From contig OY998177.1 of assembly GCA_963921935.1 (NCBI GenBank), positions 23,645,926-23,709,925 on the forward strand: DNA of 64,000 nt, given 5' to 3'. Below are positions 23,183 to 34,905 of the stretch, in pieces. Source of the stretch: Galeruca laticollis (lineage: Eukaryota; Arthropoda; Insecta; Coleoptera; Chrysomelidae). Position numbers and translations under genes: made by a program. The notes below the pieces were generated by a model. It saw only the letters and a program-made list of their open reading frames with translations. It was not told the DNA's origin and ran no database searches. The first letter of the stretch is position 1. Each line of letters begins with the position of its first letter.

Positions 23183-23500
23183 TGTTCGTGATTGAATCCC
23201 GATATGTCTTATATATTTTAAATTCAACCGCGCAATGTTGACATTTTCACCTCGTCAAAGTTTTGTGCCGAGTCTGTGTGAATTATAGTAGCAGTAGTAG
23301 TAAGACAATCACCGCGCGATACAGTACAAAAGGTGTGTGGGTGAAGCTACATCGATACGAGTACAACGCCGGCCGGTTAATCTCCGAGAAATGAGTAAAA
23401 AGTTAAAATGTCATCCTTTAATTAATTATTATTAATGAATATTACAGTTTACTTCAATTTAAATTTAAAACAAAAGAGAAATTTGCTATGGTCCCGAACA
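23183..23500 (+). repeat. BEL/Pao 3' LTR
   Basis: Matches the 5' LTR except for roughly sixteen differences and a small gap. It is followed by TACAG, the second copy of the target-site duplication. Confidence 0.93.
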
Positions 23501-23743
23501 TACAGTAATTACGTTAAGTTTGTTATACCTATAGGCTCTAAGTAAGCGCTAACAAGTCGTAACAGACAGACATATTCCAGCTGTAAACCAAACAGTAAAC
23601 CAAACAGTGTGGTGGGGAGATTATCTTTTGTTTGGGTGAGTGTTCCTAATATAATCACTTTAGTTCTGAACTAGGCGCGCTCGAGTGTGTTTCGCAGCGA
23701 GAGTATTCTGTTTAGTTAAGAAAAGTAAAGAACCTAAGTTTTA

Positions 23744-23995
23744 ATGATGCCGAAAACGCGGGTGACGGATCCTATATTTGGAACTTCTAGTGAACTTAAT
23801 CCTAACGTACTTCCCACCTACTCGGACGCTATGAGAGGCTTTTTGTGGCAGAGAGAGTGTTTAAAATTTGAAAGTGACAAAGACCCTAGTGTTTTGGATA
23901 TTTCAAAGAAACTTTTAATTGATATTAAAAAGATATGGCAAAGAGGTTCTCACCCTACAATATTTGTTTCTCACGTTAGTTGTGACGCTATCTAA
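23744..23995 (+). CDS. Conserved insect ORF of unknown function, N-terminal fragment
   Basis: Begins at tandem ATGs (23744, 23747) and encodes about 83 residues: PKTRVTDPIFGTSSELNPN, LPTYSDAMRGFLWQRECL, then DISKKLLIDIKKIWQRGS. I recall similar N-termini in uncharacterised insect proteins that are often multicopy, but I cannot give a function. The 5' flank (23505-23740) is unique-looking and holds a possible leader. The frame ends at 23995, exactly where the truncated minus-strand BEL/Pao pol begins, so the gene was probably cut there. It could be a mobile-element passenger rather than a host gene. Confidence 0.5.
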   Translation: MMPKTRVTDPIFGTSSELNPNVLPTYSDAMRGFLWQRECLKFESDKDPSVLDISKKLLIDIKKIWQRGSHPTIFVSHVSCDAI

Positions 23996-23996
23996 T

Positions 23997-26275
23997 TTAA
24001 AAACGCTGTGATGAGCCAAGTAAAAAATCGGGGTTGATGAAATTTGTCTCATATGATCGAGTTTTCCATATTCGTGCATAAAATCAGTATATTGTGTTTT
24101 TAGGCTTTCGTTCTTTGAAAGTTTTGGTTCTATTGAGTATAAACGATTTAACGCGCGGTTTTCTGAATCTTCAAGACTCAAAAAATTACCTTTTAATGGT
24201 AGTTTAAGAACAAATCTTCCCTGATCATTTCTGGAAAAAGTATTTAGAAAATATTGTTCGCACTCTCGTTTTTCAAGGGTCAAAGAAGTTTCTGGGTTTT
24301 GAGGAACTTCCTTGATTATCCAGAATTTTTCGATTTGTACACTTAAATTACACTCATTATTATTATTTTGCGAATTTAGAAAGAAACATTTTGGCTGTTG
24401 TAGATTTATCGGTATGAGACCTGCTACTACCTGTTTTGTAGTATGGGCAGCCCTTTACTAAGCTTAATTTGACCCGCAATAAGTAAATTATAAAACAATG
24501 ATGAACCGATAAGCATATCGATGCTTGAAGCAACATTATAATGGGGATCAGCAAGAGGAAGATCGGGTATAGTTAAATTCGAAACATCAAATGACACCTG
24601 CGGAGTAAAATCACTTATTTTGTCAATAACTGAACAAGAACTATTTAATTTGTGTGAAACACGAATCGAGGAAAAAATTATATTAACTTGTTCATTAATT
24701 GTTGTTTTTATTTGATTTATTCCAGAAACCGGCATATCTACCTTTCGCCTATTTAAATTTAATCGTGTTACCATATTTCGAGTAATAGAATTTGATTGTG
24801 AACCACTATCGAGCAAAACACGGCACGACATTGGAACATTATTTACGTCAAAAACGTGAATAAGAGCAGTCGATAATAAAATAAAGGATTCTGAGGTTTT
24901 CTGAGAATGATGAGACAATATTGTACAATTTTGAACTTCGTTTGGCTCTGGAGTATTTTGATAATTATCGTGAGTGGTATTACTTGTATCAATATTCATT
25001 GAAGGAGGTATCTGTGCAAAATTAACATTTCTTCGAGGATTCTGCTGTTTTGGCTGAGAGCTATCATTATTACTATTATTGAATGTTGCAACATTTTTTG
25101 GTTGATGTAAAAGCGTTGAATGGCGTCCATTTCAAATCCTGCAACCAGATGACCTACAATCCGGATTCCTATGCCCCTTTCGGTGACAGTTTGAGCATAA
25201 AGATACACGTTTTACTTCATTGAAACGAGAGGACACCGAAGAAGATTTAAATTTTGGACACACATAAATAAAATGTTTATCATTACAAGAAGGACAAACG
25301 GGATCGGTTCGTTTAAAATACTGAAAACTTTGTTTTGTGCGGTTTACGGGGTGGTTAGCTGGTGGTTTTATATCTAAGGCCTCTAAGACTTGACACCTTT
25401 GAGTTAAAAATTTAGAAAACTGTTCAATTTTGGGCTTACTTATTTCATTGCTGGAGATTTTCCACTCACGTTTTGTAGGAAAATCTAGCTTTGAACTCAA
25501 AATATATAATAAAATGGTACTACTACTGTCGATTGGTTCACCCAGACTTTTCAAAGCGCGTAAATTTTCGAAAAATGTATCGAGGAAATTGCGTGAGCTG
25601 ACGTGTGATTCTCTATGTAGAGATGGTAATTCAAGTATTTCTTTAAGATTTGCAATAATAATGGCCTTCCGATTATCATACCTTTCAGATAATAAATTAA
25701 AGGCGGTGACGTAAGAAGCGTCAGCAAGAGGTAAATATACGATAACATGAGCAGCCTCATCTTTTAAGCATGATTGAAGGTGGTAGAATTTTTCAATATT
25801 TAGTAATGAACCATTATTATGTACCAAGGCTGTAAACGTATCTCAAAAACCCTGCCATTCAGAGTATTGTCCTGAAGATTCGGGAATTTTTATAGCTTGC
25901 AATTTTGTATTTTATTGTACCTGTTGTGGTACTGATGTTACGGGAGTAGCGATCTGTATAGGAGCTGGTGCACGTTTAGAAATTAAATCTTTAGCGGTAG
26001 AAATTGCTTTAAAATTTTTTTTGAAATTATTCGCTTTCCGAACTAGCTTTTTCTTCATTTAAGGTACCTGTAACGAGTAAAATATCTTCGAGCTCACCTT
26101 GTATAACTTTAAATTCGGATAAAATATTTTTTGTGTCTTCGTAGCGAGTTTCGATTTCTGTTAGCGAATATTTTTCGGGACTATATTTATCTAAGTAAGT
26201 TTGAAAACGCGTAAGTTCAGCTTTAATTTGTGCGCGACGAGCTATTAACCTTCTTTCTTCATTTGCATTTTCCAT
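23997..26275 (-). pseudogene. Second BEL/Pao element: gag, protease and truncated RT
   Basis: The minus-strand gag begins at the ATG at 26275 (MENANEERRLIARRAQIKAE), continues with DUF1759-like sequence (LVHNNGSLLNIEKFYHLQS) and ends in zinc knuckles (CPSCNDKHFIYVC; CSNCHRKGHRNPDC). The protease at 24999-24427 keeps an intact LLDSGSQSNS active site, unlike the upstream element. The RT starts in the segment NDQGRFVLKLPLKGN...LGHM-like (24283 leftward) and is cut off at about 23997, soon after TTNVR, before the polymerase motifs. Stops lie near 25840 and between the blocks. It is opposite in orientation to, and clearly a different lineage from, the element at 16965-23500. No 3' LTR remains. Confidence 0.9.
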
Positions 26276-27070
26276 TGTATTGAATTTTTTTTAAATAAAG
26301 TTAATTAAAGCTTGAAATTCATTATATAAACGAGTGTACGAGAAACTTGGGTGTTTTGATAAATTTTAACAAACCAAATATTTTATTCATTAGAAATGTA
26401 TTGAGACTTAAGTGAGTTTTGTTGTCTATAGCCTGCCGAAAAATGCACGAAATTATCACAAGTAGTTAAAAATAAAGCAAAAAAATTTAAAATACATATT
26501 ATATCAAGTGAAAATGCGACTAGGTAACGTAAAATCAGCAGCAATGCAAGGATAATTAATAAATAATTTGTACCTGACCTAGGACGTAATTATTACTGTT
26601 CTGTCTAGAGCTTGAAGGGTGGATGTGGTATTCTTATGTGGCGTGCTATCACAATGGTACCACTAAAAAGGTGCTGAACTGCTGAATACTTATCGTCTGC
26701 GTCGATTCAATCTGTTTTCCAGCTCGGTTTTCAATGATTGCATACACGTGTGTCTGACATCATCTGCTCTTCGATTCGGCAAAGCTTTGTTTCTGGCTAA
26801 CTATCGGCTGAGAAGGGCCAATGTTGTGTTCCCTTGCCGTCAGTTCCTTATATGGTTCTGAACGAACGAGAACTTCGTGAGAAATTATATTATTTTTTAT
26901 GAAAAAACACTGCTCTTATTTTTTATTCATATTTTATTACTCTTTACACGACTGTCACACTATTTCAATATATTATTGCTTCCATAGTAATAAAATAAAT
27001 GCCACACAGTTGGCTGGACTTTATTGAGGCACACAGACCGTCCTATTGACTTTGTTTTTTTTTAATAAAA
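26276..27070 (-). other. Probable 5' leader and LTR of the second BEL/Pao element
   Basis: This is the sequence upstream of that element's gag start. No coding signal is present. A 5' LTR should lie here on the minus strand, but its partner has been lost with the truncated 3' end, so the LTR limits cannot be read. The right limit must be before about 27071, where piggyBac coding sequence starts on the other strand. Confidence 0.45.
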
Positions 27071-27229
27071 AAATGATAATGCGAAACTGAACAATGACTA
27101 TGAGAGTGATAATTCTGCAGAAGACTGTTTTGGTACAGAAAATGTTTCGAAGACAGAGGATAATTTGGAAATTGGTAACGAAGAAGATTCTGCTGAAGAA
27201 TTTACAGAACAAGAAAATACTAATGAACA
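27071..27229 (+). pseudogene. piggyBac transposase copy 1, piece 1 (acidic N-terminus)
   Basis: Reads in one frame as an acidic, Asn/Glu-rich segment (DNAKLNNDYESDNSAEDCF ... EEFTEQENTNE), the usual disordered N-terminus of piggyBac-type transposases. The frame is interrupted after TNE by a retrotransposon. Joining across the 11-bp duplication at 27219-27229 and 29048-29058 restores the same frame into piece 2. The plus-strand open frame from 27094 is in a different phase and is not the gene. Confidence 0.72.
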
Positions 27230-29047
27230 TTGTTCAAAACTTTCTACATGAAACACAAATCCTACACACGAAAACAACCACTCAAGAAGTATACAATACG
27301 ATAATCTCTCTTAAAAATAAAACAGCCCCCGGGAAGGATGAGACACCAAACACCCTTCTCAAAAACCTTCCCAAGAAAGCAATAGTCCAATTAACATATA
27401 TAACTAATTTTATAATAAAAACTTGCAATTACCCAGATATGCTCAAGACCGCCAATGTCTTCCCTATTGTCAAAGCCAACAAACAACCCTGTTATGTGGA
27501 TAGTTACAGGTGAATTTCCCTGTTAAACATTATAGCAAAGGTGATAGATAAAATCATGCTTCATAGAATTCAAACATATGTAGATAAAAATAACATAATA
27601 CCCGTCGAGCAATACGGATTCAGAGGTGGGCATAGCACAGTATCACAAATAATTAGAGTATTTAATTACATCAGAGAAGGCTTCGTTGCTAAAAACAAGG
27701 CAGTAATAGTTACTCTAGACATACAAAAGGCTTTTGACTCCGTATGGCACGAGGGGCTATTGTACAAACTCTTAAAAATAAAATTACCAGATTATATAAT
27801 AACAATCATTAATTCATATATTTCAAATAGGCAATTTTATTCCAAAGTGAGTGATAGCGTGGCAGAGTCATATACTATACAAGCAGGAGTCCCTCAATGG
27901 TCAGCTTTATCACCTTTGTTGTTTTCATTTTTTACCCATGATCTTCCCACCTCACCTCAAATCCTTACTGCCATGTATGCGGACGACACTTGTTCCGTAT
28001 CATCAGCATTAACATCCGAAACAGCATTACACAATGTTCATACTCACATAAACACTAGCATTTTACATGAGAGATAATAAACTTACAATTAACACCTCCA
28101 AAACAGAGTACTTGTTACTTGGGAGGAGAGCAAGTAAAAACTCATTGCAATGACAGCTGTGTATGGATGGGCAATTCATTACACCCAGTAATACGTTAAA
28201 ATATCTGGGCTATACTGTGCATGGCAACACAAATGCCAATGCGCATATCGCCCAACAGGTATCGAAAACGAAAATTGCAATGAGTAAATTGTACCCGTTA
28301 ATTTGTTATCTCTTAACAGCAAACAAAATTACAATATACAAACCCATTATTCGTCCGATATTAACATACGCCGCACCAGCATATTTTACAGCCACAAAAC
28401 ATAACTTTAACACTTTGCAGGTGGTACAGAACACGTGTCTTCGTATGGCAATCAAATACACAACTGTTTATCCAAGACTTCCTACAAACACTTGGTTACA
28501 TGAACAAGCAAATCTACCTACTATCAAGGACTTCATAACGAAAATATCCACAAATTTTTATAATAATTGTCTCCCTAAAAATCTTCGTGACCCTTGATAG
28601 TGGATGTAGGCTTCTGTATGGTACGCTATTCACATAATAAGTTGTTTATCTCACAACAACTGAAGCATTCGAATTAGGGACCAAAATATCCCTCATTCAA
28701 ACTAATTAACTATACCATATCATAAACATCTGTCATGTTGCTGCCCCTCATAAACTAATACACTGCTCGATTTTGAAACCCTGTTTTTCTGCCTATTTTC
28801 AGGGACAACACAGTCGAAAAATCTGGGGAGTCATATTTGTATATACGGGATAAAGTAAATGATATCAAACAAACAAATGGGTAATGCACGATCGCAAGGA
28901 ACCATAAACCTACCGCTCCATGGCAACGCGAGGGTAGTAAGAAATGCCAGAACACCGGCCTTACTGTTTTTTAAATTTTAATACTATCTTTGTAAATTTT
29001 AATTGGAAAAAATATTGTGAATGAAGACACTTCTAAATTAATTACTC
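27230..29047 (+). mobile_element. Jockey-like LINE inserted in piggyBac copy 1
   Basis: An insert of about 1.8 kb flanked by ACTAATGAACA (27219-27229 and 29048-29058). It is 5'-truncated: ORF1 and the endonuclease are missing and it starts within ORF2. Sequence from 28598 to 29047 is non-coding and includes a short polypyrimidine/tttcag stretch near 28800. It ends without an obvious poly(A), so the 3' part may be a separate sequence caught in the same insert. Confidence 0.75.
27250..28597 (+). pseudogene. Jockey-clade reverse transcriptase
   Basis: ORF2 fragment of a non-LTR retrotransposon. RT motifs run in order: LKNKTAPGKDETPN (motif 0/1), DSYRxISLLNIIAKV with a TGA where Pro/Ile-type sequence is expected (near 27510), EQYGFRGGHST, VTLDIQKAFDSVWH (motif A Asp), AGVPQWSALSPLLF (motif B; Trp replaces the usual Gly) and MYADDT (motif C). 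The C-terminal thumb and connection continue in another frame at 28163-28597 (LKYLGYTVHG, then RPILTYAAPAY). Two frame breaks and the motif-B change make it inactive. Confidence 0.88.
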
Positions 29048-29058
29048 ACTAATGAACA

Positions 29059-30174
29059 GGTTAGTGGCGCATTTTACACTGCAGAGTCTGGCATGATTTA
29101 GCATAAGCAACCTTTTCTGCGAACTCGCCGAATGCAAAGAAATATTCTAAATACTAAGCCTGGAATTACAAAATATAATGCCGATGCTAACACAATTTAA
29201 GAAGCTTTCAATTTATTCTTGGCGCCGGAAATTTAAGATGTCATTTGTCTACAAACAAATCAGGAAGCTTCTAGATGTTTTGATACTTGGAACGGTAAGA
29301 ATCCGAATAACCAGAAACAATGGGCACCATTAGAACGGGACTGTTTTTGGGGGTTCTAATAAAAGCAGACGCGCTTCGATATAGGAAAGAATCCACTAAG
29401 GAAATGTGGACCACGAATACATCCATTCGTAGAACATTTTTCACTGCTTCGTTATCAAGAAATAGATTTGACGAAATTTCAACTTTTCAACGATTTGACG
29501 ACAAATCTACTAGAGCAGAAAGAAAAGAGAATGACAAATTAGCTGCCATAAGAGAAGTATGGAATCTTTTTGTTACCAATTATAGAAAAAGCTTTGAGCC
29601 ATATGACCATATTACTATTAACTAGCAGTTGGTTAGTTTTCGTGGAAAGTGCCATTTTAGGCAATACATTAAATCAAAGCCAGGTCGATACGGCATCAAA
29701 ATATGGGCAGCTGCTGACGTACCAACTTCTTATCTTTGCAATATTCATGTCTACACCGGAAAATTTCCTGGAAATTTATCAGAGAAAAGCCAAGGCTATA
29801 GAGTCGTATCTGACTTAGTACAACCATATCACGATACTGAAAGAGGAATAACTACTGACAATTTCTTCACAAGTGTCCCTTTAGCTAACTATTTATTATT
29901 CAAAAATCTAACCTCATTGGGAACTGTTCGTAAAAATAGACCTGATACTCCCGCAACCCTAAATTACACGTCTAGGCCAATCCACTCTTCTATTTTTGAT
30001 TTTACAAAGGATCTGACGATGGTTTGTTACATTCCAAAAAAAGGAAAGAATGTTCCACGTTTTATCCAGCCAACATGATAAATACAAGGTGTCTGAAGAT
30101 AATGAGAAGAAACCAATCATGATATTGGATTATAACCAAACCAAAGGAGGGGTTCATAATGCGGATAAGCTTGT
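29059..30174 (+). pseudogene. piggyBac transposase copy 1, piece 2 (catalytic core)
   Basis: Continues directly from piece 1: QVSGAFYTAESGMI, then PGITKYNADANTI, CLQTNQEASRCFDTWNG, then the dimerisation/catalytic core (KEMWTTNTSIRR; EISTFQRFDDKSTR; QLVSFRGKCHFRQYIKSKP). The region of the first catalytic Asp and the second (GITTDNFFTSVPLA) are readable. The usual DEQLV is DE-less here: a stop replaces the start of it near 29624, so the first catalytic Asp block is damaged. The piece ends at about 30174 in ADKLVREYS, where a 4.7-kb LINE has inserted. Frame changes occur near 29350 and 30050. Confidence 0.88.
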
Positions 30175-30784
30175 AAGGGAATATTCCCGGGTCCACATCA
30201 GTAGATATGTACGTAGTTCGTCGCTGTTCGTCGGGGTATTTATTGATGTGGAGGGGGTGAAGTACCAACCCGGCGCGTCTCCAGGTGGCGGATAGGAGAA
30301 GGGCCTCTGAGATGATTTTATATGTGGAGGAGGTCTGCGGAGAAATACCTGGGGCTCGTTGTGTCTAAAAACTCAACTGGCAGCCCTCGAATACCCTGCC
30401 GCGGACCAACTTTACCTGTCCCAGCTGTAGTATCATGGCTAACGGATTGCACACAGGGTTACGATGCCGGGTGAAATTTTGAGCTTACCTCGAAATCATC
30501 TGTTACACTAATGTCTCCTGGCTGTCTGTGGTCAAGCCTCGCGGGCCAGTGGGATGGGGTGTCTTGGCTTTACTGCCCGGACCAAGAGAAGACAACCTCA
30601 TTAAAAACCTGAATTCAAGGTGGGAGACCGGGCCAAAGAATGCGTGGCTATATAGAAGAATAGTCCTTACTGGTTTCGACCTTGGAGCACCGGGGGGAAC
30701 TCCATTGTATTGAACCCCTTACCTCTGCATGCGGGGCTCTGCAGCGGTGGACCGTAATGACCCTAGCTTCTCGTGGGATCACTC

Positions 30785-31998
30785 ATGGAACGAAAAAGTA
30801 ATACTTTCACCGGAAAAGTAGTGGAGAAAACCTCCACCTCTTCATCCGGGTACCTCACAGAGGGAAAAAAGGCCAAACGACACAAAGGTCGTATGCGGTT
30901 CGACCTCCCAAAACCGGGAAAACCGGGCGGTATAGACGACCCACTGAGAAAAGACCTCAGTAGAGCAGGGGTGCGGAAATACCTGCGACTCCTCAATCAG
31001 GGAATATCCCCTGAAGAGGCCAGGAAGCAGGTAACTCAGCGCCCAACCCCCCCGAAGGAATTATCAACGGGGAAAACAAAGCTTAAAAGAGGCCCGGAGC
31101 ATATTACTCCTCCGCTTAGGCCTCAAAGCAAGAAATAAAAAACAGCTGCAACGGTAACTGGGCAAGCCACTGGTTACGCAGCAGCTGTCAAAGCAGAGAA
31201 ACCTTTTAGGGTGGGAATAATGCCCAAGGATTATCCTGGGGTCATCCTGAGAGCGGAGCAGCTTTCCACACTGGAAGACACTCTGGTGGAAGGGCTGTGC
31301 CAGAGCATAGAGAAGGGAATCCACTCCTCAGGTATCCATTTCCGTTGTGGAATGATACTGGTGGACTGTGGGTCACAAGAATCGGCAGACTGACTTATGA
31401 GGTCAGCGCCGAAATTAAACCTTTGGGGACCCGAATTGGTAGCTCGAAGTGGAGGCGACATCCCAAAGCCGGTCACCATAACAGTGCTCTTCCCAAGAAG
31501 CCAAGACATGAAACTGGAGAAGATCCTCCAACTTATCGAGGTTCAAAACTCCAACCTCAGTACTGAGGCTTGGAAGATTCTAAACTCTAAAAAAGAGGGA
31601 CAGGGAACTATCCTCACGATTGGGATCGATCACCAATCTGGGGAGGCTCTAAAGGCAGGAGGTTACGCGCTAAACTTCCGTTTTGGGCGTATCCCTGTCT
31701 CAAGGCTGGGAAAAAGAAGAATCCCGCGGAGGATCCAAAGGACATGGAGATAATCTTCACATCCGGAACCTCTGGAAAGGGGAAACCAGGCGAAAGCTTG
31801 ACCTTGGGTCAGCCCGAGATCTCCTCCGGCTCTGCTGGGATGACTGGGAATGCGGAGACTGCATCCCGGGAAGCTGGGCAGAGCAGCCTGGGGGTCGAGA
31901 GTCTGACTCGAGATCAAGAAACCTGCTCGATTACCGAGGGAGATACTGCCATGGTGGTCGAGGAGGGTCAGGGAGAGAGACAGGAGGGGGATGAATAG
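30785..31998 (+). pseudogene. LINE ORF1 with DUF4780-like domain
   Basis: The first ATG in the frame is at 30785. The N-terminal part is basic and Pro-rich (MERKSNTFTGKVVEKTSTS). After a TAA at 31136 the frame continues with the DUF4780-like block: FRVGIMPKDYPGVILRAEQL, then IHFRCGMILVDCGSQESA, IPKPVTITVLFPRSQD and AGGYALNFRFGRIPV. This domain is common in ORF1 proteins of insect LINEs and presumably binds the element RNA. The last part (31744-31998) is Gly/Glu/Ser-rich. Frame changes lie near 31390 and 31740. Confidence 0.75.
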
Positions 31999-32045
31999 AG
32001 GCTGAGTTACTCGGCCTCTCTCATTCATAATTATTCACTTCACGA

Positions 32046-34810
32046 ATGTAGCTCAGATTAACCTGCATCACGCGAAGAGAGCTTCAGCCGTGATTGCAAG
32101 GTTGTTCGCTAGACTACAACTGGATATTGTACTGATCCAAGAACCATGGATCAACAAAGAAGGCCAAATCAAAGGTTTGGCATGTAAGGATTCTAAATTG
32201 ATTTATGATCAAAGGCCAGTATCTCCGCGTGCCTGTGTAATCATAAGAAATAACATAAAATATATTTGTGTTTCAGAATACGTGTCACGGGACCTTGTTC
32301 CCATCATGGTTCACCTCAACATTGGGGGTATCGACATCGTCATTGCCTCTGCCTGCTTCGCTGGAGACGGGCCGATGACACCGCCAGTAGGGGTACAAGA
32401 GCTAGTGAGACACTGCAATAGCAGACGGCTGCCAATTATAATTGGTTGTGATGCCAACGCACACAATACCGTGTGGGGAAGCACCAATAACAACGTAGAA
32501 GGTGAGTATTTATTAGAATATCTCTTAGCAAATAACCTTGAGACCTGAAACGTGGGGACAACCCCCACTTCTGTCACGAGAGCAAGAGAAGAGGTCCTGG
32601 AAGTAACAATCGTTAATGTTGCTGCTAGGAAAAATGTAAAAGATTGGAGGGTGATGAGCGAGCCATCACTTTCCGACCATAGGATCATCGAATTTAGGAT
32701 AGAGGGAAATGCACCCTCGATTCCTATAATTCGAAATCCTAGAAATACTGATTGGTCTCTTTACAAGACCAATCTGAAGGACAATTTGGAACACGTCGAA
32801 GTGAATGGGGTAAATCACCCGCACTACGACCTGGAACAAAGAGTCGAACAGATCAGTGAGGCAATAATGGAAGCTTTCCATTCCAGTTGCCCTTTCTCAA
32901 AAGCTCGTTCAGAAAAGGATGCTCCTTGGTGGAATGAGAACCTGTCAAACCTCAGAAAAGAGGTCCGTCGGCTCTTTAATAGAGCCAAACGTGACGGCAA
33001 TTGGCAGAGGTACACTGAGAAGCTTACTCAGTACAATAAAGAGATTAGGAAGGCCAAAAGGCTTCATTTTCAAGCCTTTTGCGAAAAGATCACTTCCACT
33101 CACACTGCGGCCAGACTACAAAAAAGTCATGGCAAATGGGGGAACTAACTTCACAATGTCGCTGAAAAAGCCAGACGGAACATACACGAAAGGTGAAGAG
33201 GAACGATCAAATCTTCTTCTTAAAACCCACCTCCCAGGTAGTGAACCAGCAACAAGCACCGAAATAGCAATGAACTACACCAAAAAATCCCGCAAGGAAG
33301 ATTGGGACATTTCTAAGAAAATATTTACCAGACAACGGTTGGAATGGGCAATAAGTACCTTTCAACCATATAAATCACCAAGAGTGGATGGAATATTTCC
33401 AGCACTCCTACAGAAGATTACAAGAAGCAGTCTAGGAGTGGGTCTAATACCTAGAAAATGGAGAAGGGCAAGGGTAACCTTCATACCAAAAATAGGAAAA
33501 AAAGATGGGACTTATCCCTGATCTTTTAGACCCATCTGTCTAACATCGTTTCTAATCAAATCGATGGAGAAAGTAGTGGATAACTACATAAGAACAGAGA
33601 ATCTGGAGAATATACCACTTCATAAATGTCAGCATGTCTACAGAGCGGGTCGATCAACTGAGACGGCTCTGTATCAGCTGACAGAAGTCATCCAAAGAAC
33701 TCTGAACAACAAAGAAATCGCAATGTGCGCATTCCTGGATATATCAGGGGCCTTTGACAACACACCTCATGTGTCTGTCAAAGAAGCACTAAAAAGGCGA
33801 GGAGTGAATGGAACCATTGTAAAATGGATGTATGGGTTGTTGACAACGAGGATAGCTGAGACACAGGTGGGGAATCAAACCACCTCAGTTAAAGCCACTC
33901 GGGGGACACCTCAAGGGGGATTGATATCTCCCCTTCTATGGAGCCTCGTAGTAGATGAGTTGCTCAACAGGCTAACGGAGCTTGGCTACGCCGATGACAT
34001 TGTTTTAATAGTCAGAGGCAAGTTCGAGAGCACCTTGTGTGATTTATTACAAAAGGACCTCAGAATCATTGAGCAATGGTGCTTGTCAGTGGGGCTAAAC
34101 ATTAACCCAAGCAAGACCATAGTAATTTCATTTACCCGGAAAAGAACACTTCCAGCCATGAAACCCATATCCTTAAATGGGGAAATCATAGAATGGAAAT
34201 CAGAGTTTAAATATCTAGGGATAACCCTAGACAGTAAGCTTCTGTGGAATCAGCATGTTGAAATAACTGCTAGTAAAGCAATAAGAGCTTTGATGGCGTG
34301 GAGAAATCTAGCTGGTAAGAGGTGGGGCTGTAACCCAAAAATACTGCGATGGATGAACGCCATGATTGTAAGACCAGCAATTACGTATGGGGCAATAGTT
34401 TGGCACACAAAAGCAAGTCAGTACAGCACGAGGAAAACCCTCGATAAAGTTCAGAGGCTTGCCTGTGTGTGCATCACTGGAGCTATGAGAACGTGTCCAA
34501 CTAGGGCACTTGAGATCATCACAGATCACACACCTCTACATCTGGTGATAGAAAAATCTGCCCAAGAGGCAATTCTTAGAATATCTAAGGAATGTTCAGG
34601 CAATGAGAGTATTAAAAATCAGGGAGCTTGGTCCTCTCTGACAAGATACATCTCATTAGCGAATCTTCCCAGTGACGAAATGATCAGGAAAGAAATGCTC
34701 TGGACAAGAAACTTGTGAGAGTGAGGACCTAACCGCGCTGAAGCCGTCCCAAATACTAGAGTTCATTAGAACCTTGGAACTGGAAGGCGAGCTGTAGTAG
34801 TAGCGACAAC
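32046..34810 (+). pseudogene. LINE ORF2: endonuclease and reverse transcriptase, RNase H region missing
   Basis: An N-terminal APE-type endonuclease (LQLDIVLIQEPWIN; IIGCDANAHNTVWGS; LSDHRIIEF) is followed by a linker and RT. RT motifs: YKSPRVDGIFPALLQ, AFLDISGAFDNTPH (motif A), GTPQGGLISPLLWSLVVDE (motif B), GYADDIVLI (motif C, near 33985), then FKYLGITLDSKLLW and the CITGAMRTCPTRALE thumb. A TGA at 32546 replaces a codon in the endonuclease, a frame change occurs near 33130, and a TGA lies at 33521. The frame stops at 34718, soon after LWTRNL. Only the family's final residues (ILEFIRTLELEGEL) follow, so the RNase H domain expected in this group is absent, most simply by deletion. Otherwise it is well preserved. 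Confidence 0.88.
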
Positions 34811-34905
34811 AGCTCTGATAGGGGGGGGGGGGCACAATAAACCTTTGGTTTCAGTGCAGAGTAACCCCGTTAAAATTTAATCTAATCTAATCTAAGGAAA
34901 TATTC

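Larger units (their letters stand above)
16965..23500 (+). mobile_element. BEL/Pao LTR retrotransposon, full-length but defective
   Basis: Both LTRs are present (320 and 318 bp, about 95% identical by my count), starting TGTT and ending AACA. The element is flanked by a perfect 5-bp duplication TACAG (16960-16964 and 23501-23505), the size expected for BEL/Pao. Internal length is about 5.9 kb with one gag-pol gene. The LTR divergence and the number of stops indicate an old insertion. Confidence 0.93.
30187..34893 (+). mobile_element. LOA/I-like LINE inserted in piggyBac copy 1
   Basis: A 4.7-kb insert flanked by AAGGGAATATTC (30175-30186) and AAGGAAATATTC (34894-34905), a 12-bp target duplication with one difference. 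It has a 5' UTR of about 0.6 kb (30187-30784), two ORFs, a G12 run near 34820, and ends in repeats of ATCTA instead of poly(A), as several I/LOA-group LINEs do. The 5' end seems complete. Confidence 0.85.

Noticed and set aside
34820..34832. Run of G near the LINE 3' end as a functional element
   Set aside because: Homopolymer in the 3' UTR; nothing else supports a function.
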